DNA of 38,337 nucleotides, from the NCBI GenBank assembly GCA_029777095.1, contig JAKOTS010000041.1, positions 1 to 38,337 on the forward strand, in the 5' to 3' direction. This document shows positions 1-8,925 of the stretch, one piece after another (the stretch's first letter is position 1; every line of letters begins with the position of its first letter). A model generated the notes under the pieces. The model saw nothing but the letters and a program-made list of their open reading frames with translations. It searched no databases and was not told where the DNA came from. This DNA comes from Actinomycetes bacterium. Its GTDB lineage: Bacteria; Actinomycetota; Actinomycetes; Actinomycetales; Microbacteriaceae. Position numbers and translations under genes: made by a program.

Positions 1-89
1 GCATCGGCGACCAGGCGCACCGCGTCGCCCGACGGGTTTGTAGGGTCGTCGGCGAAGGGCTCGAATCCGGTGAGCAGAACGGTGCGCAT
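1..89 (-). CDS. pcp: Pyrrolidone-carboxylate (pyroglutamyl) peptidase, 5' end only
   Basis: The 29 visible residues start MRTVLLTGFEPFADDPTNPS, which matches the highly conserved N-terminus of peptidase family C15 (TGFEPF followed by an N-P-S stretch). The enzyme removes N-terminal pyroglutamate from peptides in the cytoplasm. The catalytic Glu, Cys and His lie outside the window, so activity cannot be judged. The ATG at 89 is chosen because a TAGCCT -10 box on the minus strand (96-101) ends exactly six bases before it, leaving no room for a ribosome binding site; the message is probably leaderless. It lies downstream of the RNB ribonuclease on the same strand but appears to have its own promoter. 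Confidence 0.85.
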   Translation of the reverse strand, partial: MRTVLLTGFEPFADDPTNPSGDAVRLVAD

Positions 90-95
90 GCCCCA

Positions 96-101
96 AGGCT
101 A
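96..101 (-). promoter_or_regulatory. -10 box of a leaderless promoter for pcp
   Basis: TAGCCT on the minus strand is followed by six bases and then the pcp ATG. The transcription start is predicted at or next to the start codon. No clear -35 box was seen. Confidence 0.55.
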
Positions 102-146
102 GTCAGCGCGACCTTGAGTGCGATGCCCAGCCGGCCAGCCAGCGCG

Positions 147-1598
147 TCAGCCGGCCGACGGCACCGGCGTGAACGCCATCGCCCCCGTCGCGATGTCGGC
201 CGAATCGAGTCGGAGCGTCACGGCGGAGCCCGCCTCCACCTCGACCGTCTCGATTGTTGCCGTCACCGGTGGGTTCTCAAGCTGCACGCGCGCGCCCTTG
301 CCTCGGGCGCCGAGCACAACCGCGGCAAACTCGTCGCCCTCACGTCCGTGCAAGACCGCCGCCTCGACGCGGTCGATCGAGCCCTTCTCGAGCTGGCTCG
401 CGCGCTGTCCGCTGCGTGCCATGAGCTTCGGCACTTCGGGGAGGCTCTCGCGCACCCACGCCGGTACGGGCTGGCCGTTCGCCAGCGCCTCGCAGATCAC
501 GAGCGACCAGCGGTCGACGAGCCGGCGAAGCGGCGCGGTCGTGTGCGCGTAGGGCGCACCGATGGCCGCCTGCATGGTGCTGGTCGGCGGCTCGCCGTCG
601 AAGGCTGCGTAGCTTGCACCACGAAACAGCGATGCTGCGGCATCCAGAATCGCGGCTGCGGCGGGGTGTTCGCGGTCGATGCTTCGCAGGTAGCCGCCAT
701 AGTCAATATCGCCCACCCAGGGTGCCCCGAGCGCCGCCACCCGGGCGCGAAACGCGGCGGTGTCGGCGGGGTCGGGGGCGGGCATCGTGCGGAGGATGCC
801 GGTGCCGCCGGCGAGCATGATGTCGGCCGCGGCCATGCCAGTCATGAGCGAGACCTGGGCGTTCCAGTCTTCGATGGGCCGGGCAATGGCGCGTTCGAGA
901 CGGTAGCGCCCGTTCACCGCAACGATCTCGGTGTCGGGGACGTTCAGGCTCGCTCCGCCGCGCTCGCTCTCACGCTCGGCACGCAGCGGCCCGAACCATT
1001 CGAGTGCCTGCAGGCTCGCGGGTGCCGAGCCGGCGCCGAGTGCGGCGTGCGCTTCGGCGTAGCTCCATTGCCGACGCGAGCGAACGATCGCGCGGCGCAG
1101 GGTCGTCGAGATCGGGCGGGCGCCGTCATCGAGCTCGAAACGCCACACAAATGCGCGGCGGTCGACATTCGGGGCGAGGGATGCCGCACCCTCGCTCAGC
1201 ACGGGTGGGTGGAGCGGAATTCGGCCATCGGCAGTGTAGAGCGTCTGGCCCCGGCGGCGGGCCTCCGCATCGAGCGCACCGCCCGGGGCGACAAACGCGG
1301 GTACATCGGCGATCGCGTAGTGCAGCACCGCACCCGACCGCGTGCGTTCGAAGTGCATCGCCTGATCGAGGTCGCGCGACCCCTCAGGATCAATCGTCAG
1401 AAACTCGATCTCGCGCAGGTCGTCGAGGCCCGAGGCCTTGGGATCGGCGCTCACGTCCCGGGCGGCTGCCTCCGCTTCGGCGAGGACTTCGGGCGTGAAA
1501 TCACTCGGGAGGTCGAGAGCTGCGCGAAGGCTGGCGAGCGATGCGGCCAGGGCATCGCCAGCGGCGGGCGAGACGAGGTGGGATCGGCGAGCGGGCAC
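147..1598 (-). CDS. RNB-domain 3'-5' exoribonuclease (RNase II family)
   Basis: The 483-residue protein carries the RNB catalytic domain. The metal-binding segment reads TIDPEGSRDLDQAMHF; against the family pattern TID....ED.DDA it keeps three of four acidic positions and has Gln at the last. Later conserved RNB segments include HYAIADVPAFV and GQTLYTADGRIPLHPPVLSE. It is shorter than E. coli RNase II (about 640 aa) and begins almost directly with the linker to RNB, so cold-shock domains are absent. Predicted role: processive 3'-5' decay of RNA in the cytoplasm. The GTG at 1598 (MPARRSHLV) is preferred over an in-frame TTG at 1643 or ATG at 1622 because a TACACT box sits six bases upstream of it. 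It is divergent from proS. Confidence 0.85.
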   Translation of the reverse strand: MPARRSHLVSPAAGDALAASLASLRAALDLPSDFTPEVLAEAEAAARDVSADPKASGLDDLREIEFLTIDPEGSRDLDQAMHFERTRSGAVLHYAIADVPAFVAPGGALDAEARRRGQTLYTADGRIPLHPPVLSEGAASLAPNVDRRAFVWRFELDDGARPISTTLRRAIVRSRRQWSYAEAHAALGAGSAPASLQALEWFGPLRAERESERGGASLNVPDTEIVAVNGRYRLERAIARPIEDWNAQVSLMTGMAAADIMLAGGTGILRTMPAPDPADTAAFRARVAALGAPWVGDIDYGGYLRSIDREHPAAAAILDAAASLFRGASYAAFDGEPPTSTMQAAIGAPYAHTTAPLRRLVDRWSLVICEALANGQPVPAWVRESLPEVPKLMARSGQRASQLEKGSIDRVEAAVLHGREGDEFAAVVLGARGKGARVQLENPPVTATIETVEVEAGSAVTLRLDSADIATGAMAFTPVPSAG

Positions 1599-1604
1599 CA
1601 CGTC

Positions 1605-1610
1605 AGTGTA
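1605..1610 (-). promoter_or_regulatory. -10 box of a leaderless promoter for the RNB ribonuclease
   Basis: TACACT on the minus strand, then GACGTG, then the GTG start at 1598. This spacing supports the shorter protein and leaderless translation. Confidence 0.5.
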
Positions 1611-1681
1611 TGGCTGAGGCATCCGCTCATGGCGTTTTGCCAATCGCCGCGCCGTCGATCACACGTGTCTGCTGCGCCACC

Positions 1682-1687
1682 TAGACT
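1682..1687 (+). promoter_or_regulatory. -10 box of proS promoter
   Basis: TAGACT is followed by eight bases and an in-frame GTG at 1696. The alternative TTG start at 1687 would overlap this box, so the GTG is favoured. The box is 72 bp from the opposing RNB -10 box. Confidence 0.5.
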
Positions 1688-1695
1688 TGACCATC

Positions 1696-3462
1696 GTGGT
1701 CACTCGTCTCTCGCACTACTTCCTCCGTACGCTTCGTGAAGACCCGGCTGATGCCGAGGTCACCTCGCACCGGTTGCTCGTTCGCGCCGGCTACATCCGG
1801 CGCCAGGCGCCAGGTGTGTTTGCCTGGTTGCCGCTCGGCCTGAGGGTCAAGGCGAAGATCGAAGCCATCATCCGCGAGGAGATGGCAACCGCCGGTGCCT
1901 ACGAAGTGCACTTTCCCGCGCTGCTGCCGCGCGAGCCTTACGAGGTCACCGGCCGCTGGGAAGAGTACGGCGACACGCTGTTCCGTCTGCAAGACCGCAA
2001 GGGCGCCGACTACCTGCTCGGCCCCACCCACGAAGAGTTCTTCACGCTGCTCGTGAAAGACCTCTATTCGTCGTATAAAGACCTGCCGCTCTCGCTCTAC
2101 CAGATTCAGGACAAGTACCGCGACGAATTCCGGCCCCGCGCCGGTCTCCTGCGTGGCCGCGAGTTCACGATGAAGGACGCCTACTCATTCGACTACACCG
2201 ATGCGGGGCTGGATGCCTCGTACCAGGCGCAGCGCGACGCGTATGAGCGCATCTTCACCCGCCTTGGGCTTGAGTACGTCATCGTCAAGGCCGACGCCGG
2301 CGCGATGGGTGGCTCGCGAAGCGAAGAGTTCCTGCACCCCACCGCCATCGGCGAAGACACCTTCGTGCGCTCGGCCGGCGGCTACGCCGCCAACGTTGAG
2401 GCATTCACGACGGTCGCGCCCGAGCCCATCCCGTTCGATGGTCTGCCCGCACCGGTGATCTTCGATACCCCGAACGCCGCCACGATCGCGACGCTCGTTG
2501 AGCTCGTAAACGCAGAACTTTCGGCGCCCGCAGACGGTGCCTGGGCCGCGGCCCACACGCTGAAGAACGTCGTGCTCGCGCTCAAGCACCTCGATGGCAC
2601 GCGCGAGCTCGTCGTCGTCGGCGTGCCCGGCGACCGCGAGGTCGAGGCAAAGCGTCTCGAGGTCGCGTTCGCGCCCGCCGAGGTCGAGCCCGCAAGCGAG
2701 GCCGACTTCGAAGCACACCCGCTGCTCGTCAAGGGTTACATCGGACCCTGGTCACCGACCGGTCAGGTGCTGGGCGAAGAATCTGCCACCGGGATCCGCT
2801 ACCTGCTCGATCCTCGGGTGGTTGACGGGACGACCTGGATCACCGGCGCAAACGCCGACGAGCGGCACGTGCACTCGCTGGTCGCGGGCCGTGACTTTTC
2901 GTCCGATGGGTTTGTTGAGGCATCCACCGTGCGTGATGGCGACCCGGCACCCGATGGTTCGGGGCCTGTGGAGCTTGCACGCGGTATGGAAATTGGCCAC
3001 GTGTTTCAGCTCGGCCGCAAGTACGCCGAGGCGCTCGGGCTCAAGGTACTCGACGAGAACGGCAAGCTCGTCACGGTCACGATGGGCTCGTACGGCATCG
3101 GCGTCACGCGCATCCTCGCGAACATCGCCGAGCTCAACAACGATGCCAAGGGCTTGATCTGGCCGACGTCTGTCGCGCCGTTCGACGTGCACGTTGTCGC
3201 AACGGGTCGGGATGCCGCGGTGTTCGAGGTTGCCGCGGCGCTGAGCGCAGAGCTTGAGGCCGCCGGTCTCGACGTGCTCTACGACGATCGTCCCAAGGTT
3301 TCGCCCGGCGTGAAGTTTGGCGATGCCGAGCTGATCGGCGTGCCGCAGCTGGTCATCGTGGGCCGCGGTGCGGCCGATGGTCAGGTTGAGCTGTGGGATC
3401 GCCGCGGTGGTGACCGCGCGACCGTATCGGTCGCAGAGGCGTTGGCGCAGCTGCGCCGTTAG
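1696..3462 (+). CDS. proS: Prolyl-tRNA synthetase (bacterial type with editing insertion)
   Basis: A class II aminoacyl-tRNA synthetase charging tRNA-Pro with proline using ATP; cytoplasmic and essential. The 588 residues match bacterial-type ProRS. The N-terminal core holds the motif 1 region ([15 protein letters not shown]), the motif 2 region ([21 protein letters not shown]) follows near residues 135-155, and an editing insertion (INS) runs about 220-390. Motif 3 is [11 protein letters not shown] near residue 465, followed by an anticodon-binding domain ([20 protein letters not shown]). The start is GTG 1696, probably leaderless; a longer TTG start at 1687 adds three residues. The following LOG-family gene begins 12 nt after the stop behind an AGGAGAGG site, so the two are probably co-transcribed. 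Confidence 0.95.
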   Translation: MVTRLSHYFLRTLREDPADAEVTSHRLLVRAGYIRRQAPGVFAWLPLGLRVKAKIEAIIREEMATAGAYEVHFPALLPREPYEVTGRWEEYGDTLFRLQDRKGADYLLGPTHEEFFTLLVKDLYSSYKDLPLSLYQIQDKYRDEFRPRAGLLRGREFTMKDAYSFDYTDAGLDASYQAQRDAYERIFTRLGLEYVIVKADAGAMGGSRSEEFLHPTAIGEDTFVRSAGGYAANVEAFTTVAPEPIPFDGLPAPVIFDTPNAATIATLVELVNAELSAPADGAWAAAHTLKNVVLALKHLDGTRELVVVGVPGDREVEAKRLEVAFAPAEVEPASEADFEAHPLLVKGYIGPWSPTGQVLGEESATGIRYLLDPRVVDGTTWITGANADERHVHSLVAGRDFSSDGFVEASTVRDGDPAPDGSGPVELARGMEIGHVFQLGRKYAEALGLKVLDENGKLVTVTMGSYGIGVTRILANIAELNNDAKGLIWPTSVAPFDVHVVATGRDAAVFEVAAALSAELEAAGLDVLYDDRPKVSPGVKFGDAELIGVPQLVIVGRGAADGQVELWDRRGGDRATVSVAEALAQLRR

Positions 3463-3474
3463 GAGAGGCTGACG

Positions 3475-4524
3475 ATGAGCGCGAGTGAGACAACGGGGGT
3501 CACGCCGCTGACGCCCGAGCTGGCCGCGAGCATCGAGCAGATGCTCGACGATGCGGGCATCCATGCCAATCGGCAGCTGGTGCGCCGGATCGTCACGAGC
3601 GGACTGCTCCTCGGCACCGACAACACCGACCGGCTGGATCTGAAGATCACGGCCGCAGCACTCGACGAGATGCGCGAGGCGTTCCAGCTCTTCGCGCCGT
3701 TCACCGCGGCGCCAAAGGTGTCGGTCTTTGGATCGGCGCGGACGCAAACGAATGACCCGCTCTATGTGCGCGCGCACGCTGTTGCGCAGGCGCTCGCCGC
3801 CGACGGCTGGATGGTGGTGACGGGTGCGGGCCCCGGAATCATGCAGGCAGCCGCCGAGGGTGCCGGCCCCGCGCAATCGATCGGCGTATCGATCCGCCTT
3901 CCCTTCGAGGAGGCGCCGAACGCAACGCTGGCCGAGCCCAACGTTGTGACGATGAAGTACTTCTTCACCCGCAAGCTCATGCTGATGAAGGAGTCGAAGG
4001 GGTTCGTCTGCCTGCCGGGCGGCTTCGGCACTCTCGACGAGATGTTTGAGTTGCTCACGCTGCAGCAAACCGGCAAGGCCGAGCCGGTGCCGATCGTGCT
4101 GCTCGACGAGCCGGGCGGCACGTTCTGGCAGGGCCTGCGCCACTTCATCGAACAGCATCTGGTGCCCGCCGGCGTGATCTCTGCCGACGACTTTGATCGC
4201 GTGCTCGTGACCGACTCGGTCAAGGCCGCCGTCGCCGAAGTGACGCGCTTTTGGCACAACTACAACTCGCTCCGTTGGGTCGGCGAACGGCTCGTGCTGC
4301 GGCTGAACCATGCCCCGACCGACGCCGAGATCGCCCTCCTCAACGAGAGGTTTGGCTCCCTCGTTGCTGAGGGTGCAATCGAGCGCACCGCGCCGCTCGC
4401 GCCCGAACGGCGCGACAACGACGTTGTGGAGCTGCCGCGACTTGTGCTCACACTGGTGCCGCGCCAGGTCGGCGAACTGCACCGGCTGATCTCGGCGCTC
4501 AACGAGCTGGAGTCCGCGCAGTAG
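3475..4524 (+). CDS. LOG-family Rossmann-fold protein (TIGR00730-like)
   Basis: A 349-residue protein with the nucleotide-binding core of the LOG / lysine-decarboxylase-like family. Visible features are VFGSART near residue 82, VVTGAGPGIMQAAAEGA, and the signature PGGFGTLDE near residue 182, preceded by TRKLMLMKESKGFVCL. Family members are nucleoside 5'-monophosphate phosphoribohydrolases; plant and Corynebacterium homologues make free cytokinins. This protein is much longer than the ~190-aa canonical LOG, with an N-terminal helical extension (about 80 aa) and a C-terminal extension (about 90 aa), so the substrate is uncertain. It sits between proS and nusA, where rimP is often found. The ATG at 3475 follows AGGAGAGG. 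Confidence 0.85.
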   Translation: MSASETTGVTPLTPELAASIEQMLDDAGIHANRQLVRRIVTSGLLLGTDNTDRLDLKITAAALDEMREAFQLFAPFTAAPKVSVFGSARTQTNDPLYVRAHAVAQALAADGWMVVTGAGPGIMQAAAEGAGPAQSIGVSIRLPFEEAPNATLAEPNVVTMKYFFTRKLMLMKESKGFVCLPGGFGTLDEMFELLTLQQTGKAEPVPIVLLDEPGGTFWQGLRHFIEQHLVPAGVISADDFDRVLVTDSVKAAVAEVTRFWHNYNSLRWVGERLVLRLNHAPTDAEIALLNERFGSLVAEGAIERTAPLAPERRDNDVVELPRLVLTLVPRQVGELHRLISALNELESAQ

Positions 4525-4541
4525 CACCACGAAGCATCCGG

Positions 4542-4580
4542 TACTCTTGAGGGATATATCGGTGCGTCACCACGCGCCGA
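4542..4580 (+). promoter_or_regulatory. nusA promoter and leader hairpin
   Basis: A TACTCT -10 box (4542-4547) is followed by a predicted start near 4554. The leader then contains a 9-bp hairpin, arms TCGGTGCGT (4559-4567) and ACGCGCCGA (4572-4580), loop CACC, with one T-G wobble. The nusA ribosome binding site (GAGGAGG) lies downstream of it. NusA is often autoregulated; whether this hairpin takes part is inference. Confidence 0.45.
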
Positions 4581-4605
4581 TGAGAGCTGAATAGAGGAGG
4601 CCCCG

Positions 4606-5616
4606 ATGGACATCGACCTGGGACTGTTGCGCCACACATCGCGCGAGAAAGAAATTCCCTTTGACGAACTGGTCGGCATCATCGAGCAGGCCATCCTGAC
4701 GGCGTATGTCAAGCACATCTCATCTTCTGCAGAGGCAGGCGAAAGTGCGCGACTCGAGCACCCCGAGGGCGTGCGCGTCGAGCTGAACCGCGTGACCGGT
4801 CACGTCGCAGTTTTCATCCCGCTACGCGACGAAGAAGACATCATCATCGGCGAGGAAGAGACCACGCCCGACGAGTTTGGGCGCATCGCCGCCTTCGCCG
4901 CCAAGCAGGTCATCAGCCAGCGTCTGCGTGACATCGCTGATGACGCAGTGCTCGGTGAGTTCAAGGGCAAAGAGGGCGACATCGTCGCCGGCGTTGTGCA
5001 GCAGGGGCCAAACCCCCGCATGATCCACGTTGACCTCGGCACGATCGAGGCAATCCTCCCGCCCGAGGAGCAGGTGCCGGGCGAGTCGTACGAGCACGGC
5101 ACCCGCCTGCGCGTCTACGTCACGAGCGTCTCGAAGGGCAACAAGGGTCCGCAGATCACCGTGTCTCGCACGCACCCGGGGCTGGTGCGCAAGCTTTTCG
5201 CCCTCGAGGTTCCTGAGATCGCGAACAACCTCGTCGAGATCGTCTCGCTCGCGCGCGAGGCTGGCCACCGCAGCAAGATCGCGGTGCGAGCCAATGACCC
5301 CTCGATCAACGCCAAGGGCGCGTGCATCGGTGAGCTGGGTCGTCGCGTGCGCGCGGTGACCGAAGAGCTCGGCGGCGAGAAGATCGACATCATCGACTTC
5401 GATCCCGACCTGGCCCGCTTCGTTGGCAACGCGCTGTCGCCGGCAAAGGTGACGAGCTCGTTTGTGTTGGATGCCTCGACCAAGGCCGTTCGCGCACTCG
5501 TACCCGACTACCAGCTCTCGCTTGCGATCGGCAAAGAGGGTCAGAATGCCCGACTCGCCGCAAAGCTCACGGGCGCCAAGATCGACATCCAGCCCGACTC
5601 GATCCTCGAATCGTAG
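4606..5616 (+). CDS. nusA: Transcription elongation/termination factor NusA
   Basis: The 336 residues show the bacterial NusA layout without the C-terminal acidic repeats, as usual in actinobacteria. The N-terminal RNA-polymerase-binding domain starts MDIDLGLLRH and spans about 1-110. The S1 domain (EFKGKEGDIVAGVVQQGPNP) covers about 120-190. The tandem KH domains occupy about 200-330, with DPSINAKGACIGELGRRVRA and the second KH GxxG as LAIGKEGQNARLAAKLTG. It binds RNA polymerase and nascent RNA and modulates pausing, termination and rRNA antitermination. The start ATG is preceded by GAGGAGG. It is first in the nusA-ylxR-infB run; no rimP precedes it. Confidence 0.97.
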   Translation: MDIDLGLLRHTSREKEIPFDELVGIIEQAILTAYVKHISSSAEAGESARLEHPEGVRVELNRVTGHVAVFIPLRDEEDIIIGEEETTPDEFGRIAAFAAKQVISQRLRDIADDAVLGEFKGKEGDIVAGVVQQGPNPRMIHVDLGTIEAILPPEEQVPGESYEHGTRLRVYVTSVSKGNKGPQITVSRTHPGLVRKLFALEVPEIANNLVEIVSLAREAGHRSKIAVRANDPSINAKGACIGELGRRVRAVTEELGGEKIDIIDFDPDLARFVGNALSPAKVTSSFVLDASTKAVRALVPDYQLSLAIGKEGQNARLAAKLTGAKIDIQPDSILES

Positions 5617-5670
5617 GCAGTGCCGCGGGGTGATGCGCCTCGCAATCCGCACTCAGAGAGGGGGTGTACG

Positions 5671-5922
5671 ATGGAGAATGTACGAACGTGCGTCGGTTGC
5701 CGCACGCGTGCCTCCCGGTCCACCCTCATTCGAGCGGTGGCAGTCGATTCCCTCCTTGTCTTTGACGAGTCTGCTTCGATGCCCGGGCGGGGCGCGTGGT
5801 TGCATCCAACTCGCGAGTGTGTGGATGCCGCGATCCGGCGCCGCGCCTTCGTGCGAGCACTTCGTGTGTCGGGTTCCCTCGACACGCAGACCTTCGAAAA
5901 CCGGATCTTAGCGACAGGCTGA
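5671..5922 (+). CDS. ylxR: YlxR-family RNA-binding protein
   Basis: An 83-residue basic protein with the YlxR (DUF448) pattern: RTCVGCRTRASRSTLIR at the N-terminus, a GRGAWLHPTRECVDAA segment, and the terminal RRRAFVRALR. YlxR proteins are small RNA-binding proteins conserved between nusA and infB; some bind the RNase P RNA. The ATG at 5671 is chosen because it follows a GAGAGGGGG site and starts the conserved domain; an upstream in-frame start at 5620 would add 17 non-conserved residues. Confidence 0.9.
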   Translation: MENVRTCVGCRTRASRSTLIRAVAVDSLLVFDESASMPGRGAWLHPTRECVDAAIRRRAFVRALRVSGSLDTQTFENRILATG

Positions 5923-6009
5923 ACGGCTATGGAAACAAAGTGAACGGCTCAAAATGAGTCCCGTCCGCGACTAACGGTCTGCCCTGCCTGGGTGGGCCCC
6001 AGACAGGAG
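5920..6009 (+). promoter_or_regulatory. infB leader with micro-ORFs and Shine-Dalgarno hairpin
   Basis: This 90-nt stretch between ylxR and infB holds a direct repeat TGAACGGCT (5920-5928 and 5941-5949) and two micro-ORFs, 5929-5943 (four codons) and 5954-5974 (six codons). A hairpin follows: CCTGCCTGGG (5983-5992), loop TGGGC, CCCAGACAGG (5998-6007), nine pairs with one mismatch. Its 3' arm includes the GG of the AGGAG ribosome binding site (6005-6009) of infB, so it could limit initiation. Confidence 0.5.
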
Positions 6010-6013
6010 AATT

Positions 6014-8845
6014 GTGGCTGCAAAACCACGCGTACACGAGATCGCAGCAGAGCTCGGTGTAGATAGCAAGGCCGCCCTTGCAAAATTGAAGGAGCTTGGC
6101 GAATTCGTCAAGAGCCCCTCATCAACGATCGAGCCCCCCGTGGCTCGCAAGCTTCGTGCTGCCCTGGCAGAAGACGTAGCCGCACAGGCAAAGGCAGCGC
6201 CCGCCACGGGCGACGCCGCGACGCCCGCAGCAGACGCTGCGCCGGCGAAGGCCGGCAGCCCGGCCAAGCCCGCCGCAGCTGGAGCGAAGACCCCGGCGCG
6301 TCCGGGTGCTCGTCCCGGCCCGAAGGCGCCGACCCCGGCGCCGGCAGCCAAGACTCCAGCCCCCGCCGCACCGGCTCCGGCGGCACCTGCCGCTCCCGCT
6401 GCACCGGTCGAAGCTGCCGCACCTGCTGCTCCGGCAGCAGCGGCACCCGCCGCACCTGAGGCGGCAGCAGCGCCCGATGCACCCGGTGCAACGCCGGCAC
6501 CGCCGCGTCCCGGTGGCGCCCCGCGCCCCGGCAACAACCCGTTCGCGAGCGCGCAGGGCATGGGACAGCGTCCCGCCGGCCCGCGCCCTGGCAACAACCC
6601 GTTCGCGAGCGCGCAGGGCATGGGGCAACGTCCCGCGCCCACCCCGGGCTCGATTCCGCGTCCGCAGGCTCCGCGCCCCGGCGCGCCTCGTCCGGGCACT
6701 CCGCGCCTTGGCGCACCGGGTCGTCCCGGTGCGGGCGGCGGCGGTCGTCCCGGCGCACCGTTCCAGCAGCGTTCCGGCGGCCCCGCCCGTCCGGGTAGCG
6801 CCTCTGGCGCAGGTCGTCCCGGCGCACCCGGTGGGGGCACGGGCTTTGGCCCGCCGCGCCCCGGCGCAGGTGGCCGTGGCCGTGGCCCCGGCGGTGGTAC
6901 CGCAGGTGCCTTCGGTAAGGGTGGCGGCAAGTCGAAGCAGCGCAAGTCGCGTCGCGCAAAGCGGCAAGAATTTGAGATGCGGGATGCCCCGGTTATTGGT
7001 GGCGTCAACGTACAGCGCGGCGATGGCAGCATCATCCGCATGCGCCGCGGCGCATCCATCTCTGACTTCGCCGACAAGATCGAGGCCCTCGCGGGCTACA
7101 CGGTGCAGCCCGGCACGCTGGTAACCATTCTCTTCAACCTTGGTGAGATGGCGACCGCGACCGAGTCGCTCGATGAGTCGACCTTCGAGGTCCTTGGTGC
7201 CGAACTCGGCTACAAGGTGCAGATGGTTTCGCCTGAGGAAGAAGACAGGGAGCTCCTTGAGGGCTTCGGTCTCGACCTCGAGGCCGAGCTTGACGCTGAG
7301 AACGAAGAAGACCTTGAGATTCGTCCGCCGGTTGTGACCGTCATGGGTCACGTTGACCACGGTAAGACGCGACTGCTTGATGCGATCCGTAATGCTGACG
7401 TGGGCCAGGGCGAAGCCGGTGGCATCACCCAGCACATCGGTGCGTACCAGGTATGGACCGAGCACGATGGCATCGAGCGCGCCCTCACCTTCATTGATAC
7501 CCCGGGTCACGAGGCGTTTACCGCCATGCGTGCGCGTGGTGCTCAGGTCACCGACATCGCGATCCTCGTGGTCGCGGCAGACGACGGCATCATGCCGCAG
7601 ACCATTGAGGCGCTCAACCACGCGCAGGCGGCCGGCGTGCCGATCGTCGTCGCGGTGAACAAGGTTGACAAGCCCGAGGCCAACCCGGCCAAGGTGCGCC
7701 AGCAGCTGACCGAATACGGCCTGGTTGCCGAAGAATACGGTGGAGACACCCTGTTCGTCGACGTCTCGGCTCGTGTGGGTACCAACATCCAGGCGCTGCT
7801 TGACGCAGTGCTGTTGACTGCCGACGCCGGTCTTGACCTCACGGCCAACCCGAACAAGGCCGCCCGCGGTGTTGCCATCGAGGCTCGCCTCGACAAGGGT
7901 CGCGGTTCGGTTGCTACCGTCCTCATCCAGTCGGGTACGCTCCGCGTCGGCGACGCGATCGTGGCTGGCACGGCGTACGGCCGCGTCCGCGCCATGGTCG
8001 ACGAGAACGGCGAGCCCGTGTTCGAGGCCGCGCCTTCACGCCCCGTGCAGGTGCAGGGTCTGAACAGCGTCCCGCGTGCAGGCGACACCTTCATCGTGAC
8101 CGACGAAGACCGCCTCGCCCGCCAGATCGCTGAGAAGCGTGAAGCGGCAGAGCGCAACGCTCAGCTGGCCAAGGCTCGCAAGCGCATCTCGCTTGAGGAC
8201 TTCACCCGTGCACTCGAAGAGGGCAAGGTCGAGTCGCTCAACCTCATCATCAAGGGTGACGTTTCGGGTGCCGTTGAGGCACTTGAAGAGTCGCTCCTCA
8301 AGATCGAGGTCGACGATTCGGTGCAGCTGCGCATCATCCACCGCGGTGTCGGTGCGGTGACGGAGTCTGACGTGAACCTGGCGACGATCGATAACGCGAT
8401 CATCATCGGCTTCAACGTTCGCCCCGACCCGAAGGCGCGCGAGCGCGCCGCCCGCGAGGGTGTCGACATCCGCTTCTACTCGGTCATCTACAACGCGATC
8501 GACGACGTGGAGCAGTCGCTTACGGGCATGCTCAAGCCGGAGTTCGAAGAGAAGCAGTCGGGTGTGGCCGAGATCCGCGAGGTGTTCCGCTCCTCGAAGA
8601 TCGGCAACATCGCCGGTGTTATCGTCCGCTCCGGAACGATCACGCGAAACGCCAAGGCGCGGGTTATCCGCGACGGCGTCGTGGTGGCAGATGGCCTGGC
8701 CATCGAGTCGCTGCGCCGGTTCAAGGACGACGTCACCGAGGTCCGTACGGACTTCGAGTGTGGCATCGGGCTTGGCAAGTTCAACGACATCCAGGTCGGC
8801 GACGAGATCGAGACCACCGAAATGGTCGAGAAGCCTCGTAACTAA
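6014..8845 (+). CDS. infB: Translation initiation factor IF-2
   Basis: A 943-residue GTPase that brings initiator fMet-tRNA to the 30S subunit. The N-terminal IF2_N motif starts [20 protein letters not shown]. It is followed by a disordered Ala/Pro/Gly/Arg-rich segment of about 260 residues typical of actinobacterial IF-2, ending in [16 protein letters not shown]. The G domain begins near residue 435: G1 GHVDHGKT, G3 DTPGHEAF, G4 [10 protein letters not shown]5 region DVSARVG. Domains II-IV follow, including the C-terminal initiator-tRNA-binding region. The start is GTG 6014 (VAAKPRV) with AGGAG seven bases before it. The linker contains a 60-bp duplication (6522-6641). A strong terminator follows. 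Confidence 0.97.
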   Translation: MAAKPRVHEIAAELGVDSKAALAKLKELGEFVKSPSSTIEPPVARKLRAALAEDVAAQAKAAPATGDAATPAADAAPAKAGSPAKPAAAGAKTPARPGARPGPKAPTPAPAAKTPAPAAPAPAAPAAPAAPVEAAAPAAPAAAAPAAPEAAAAPDAPGATPAPPRPGGAPRPGNNPFASAQGMGQRPAGPRPGNNPFASAQGMGQRPAPTPGSIPRPQAPRPGAPRPGTPRLGAPGRPGAGGGGRPGAPFQQRSGGPARPGSASGAGRPGAPGGGTGFGPPRPGAGGRGRGPGGGTAGAFGKGGGKSKQRKSRRAKRQEFEMRDAPVIGGVNVQRGDGSIIRMRRGASISDFADKIEALAGYTVQPGTLVTILFNLGEMATATESLDESTFEVLGAELGYKVQMVSPEEEDRELLEGFGLDLEAELDAENEEDLEIRPPVVTVMGHVDHGKTRLLDAIRNADVGQGEAGGITQHIGAYQVWTEHDGIERALTFIDTPGHEAFTAMRARGAQVTDIAILVVAADDGIMPQTIEALNHAQAAGVPIVVAVNKVDKPEANPAKVRQQLTEYGLVAEEYGGDTLFVDVSARVGTNIQALLDAVLLTADAGLDLTANPNKAARGVAIEARLDKGRGSVATVLIQSGTLRVGDAIVAGTAYGRVRAMVDENGEPVFEAAPSRPVQVQGLNSVPRAGDTFIVTDEDRLARQIAEKREAAERNAQLAKARKRISLEDFTRALEEGKVESLNLIIKGDVSGAVEALEESLLKIEVDDSVQLRIIHRGVGAVTESDVNLATIDNAIIIGFNVRPDPKARERAAREGVDIRFYSVIYNAIDDVEQSLTGMLKPEFEEKQSGVAEIREVFRSSKIGNIAGVIVRSGTITRNAKARVIRDGVVVADGLAIESLRRFKDDVTEVRTDFECGIGLGKFNDIQVGDEIETTEMVEKPRN
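6522..6641 (+). repeat. 60-bp in-frame tandem duplication in infB linker
   Basis: Two adjacent 60-bp units each encode [18 protein letters not shown] plus two residues; the second begins 60 bp after the first and differs at only a few positions. It lies in the disordered linker, so length change should be tolerated. Confidence 0.8.
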
Positions 8846-8858
8846 GACATGCTGTGTG

Positions 8859-8899
8859 GGGGTCGGTGTGTGCGCACAGCGCGCACCGACCCCTTTCTT
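8859..8899 (+). terminator. Rho-independent terminator after infB
   Basis: Perfect 10-bp arms GGGGTCGGTG (8859-8868) and CACCGACCCC (8884-8893), extended by five further pairs including wobbles around loop GCACA, then TTTCTT. It lies between infB and rbfA, so rbfA must rely on read-through or a promoter not clearly seen. Confidence 0.8.
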
Positions 8900-8925
8900 G
8901 AAAGCCGAAGACGAAAGAAGCAATC

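Noticed and set aside
114..1739. 541-codon plus-strand open frame across the RNB gene
   Set aside because: Opposite to a convincing RNB domain, with His/Arg/Gly-rich composition typical of antisense frames in G/C-rich DNA.
6122..7621. Long open frames antisense to infB
   Set aside because: Their residue bias (Ala/Arg/Gly runs) mirrors the Ala/Pro-rich IF-2 linker; no start signal or family motif is seen. They are high-G+C shadows.
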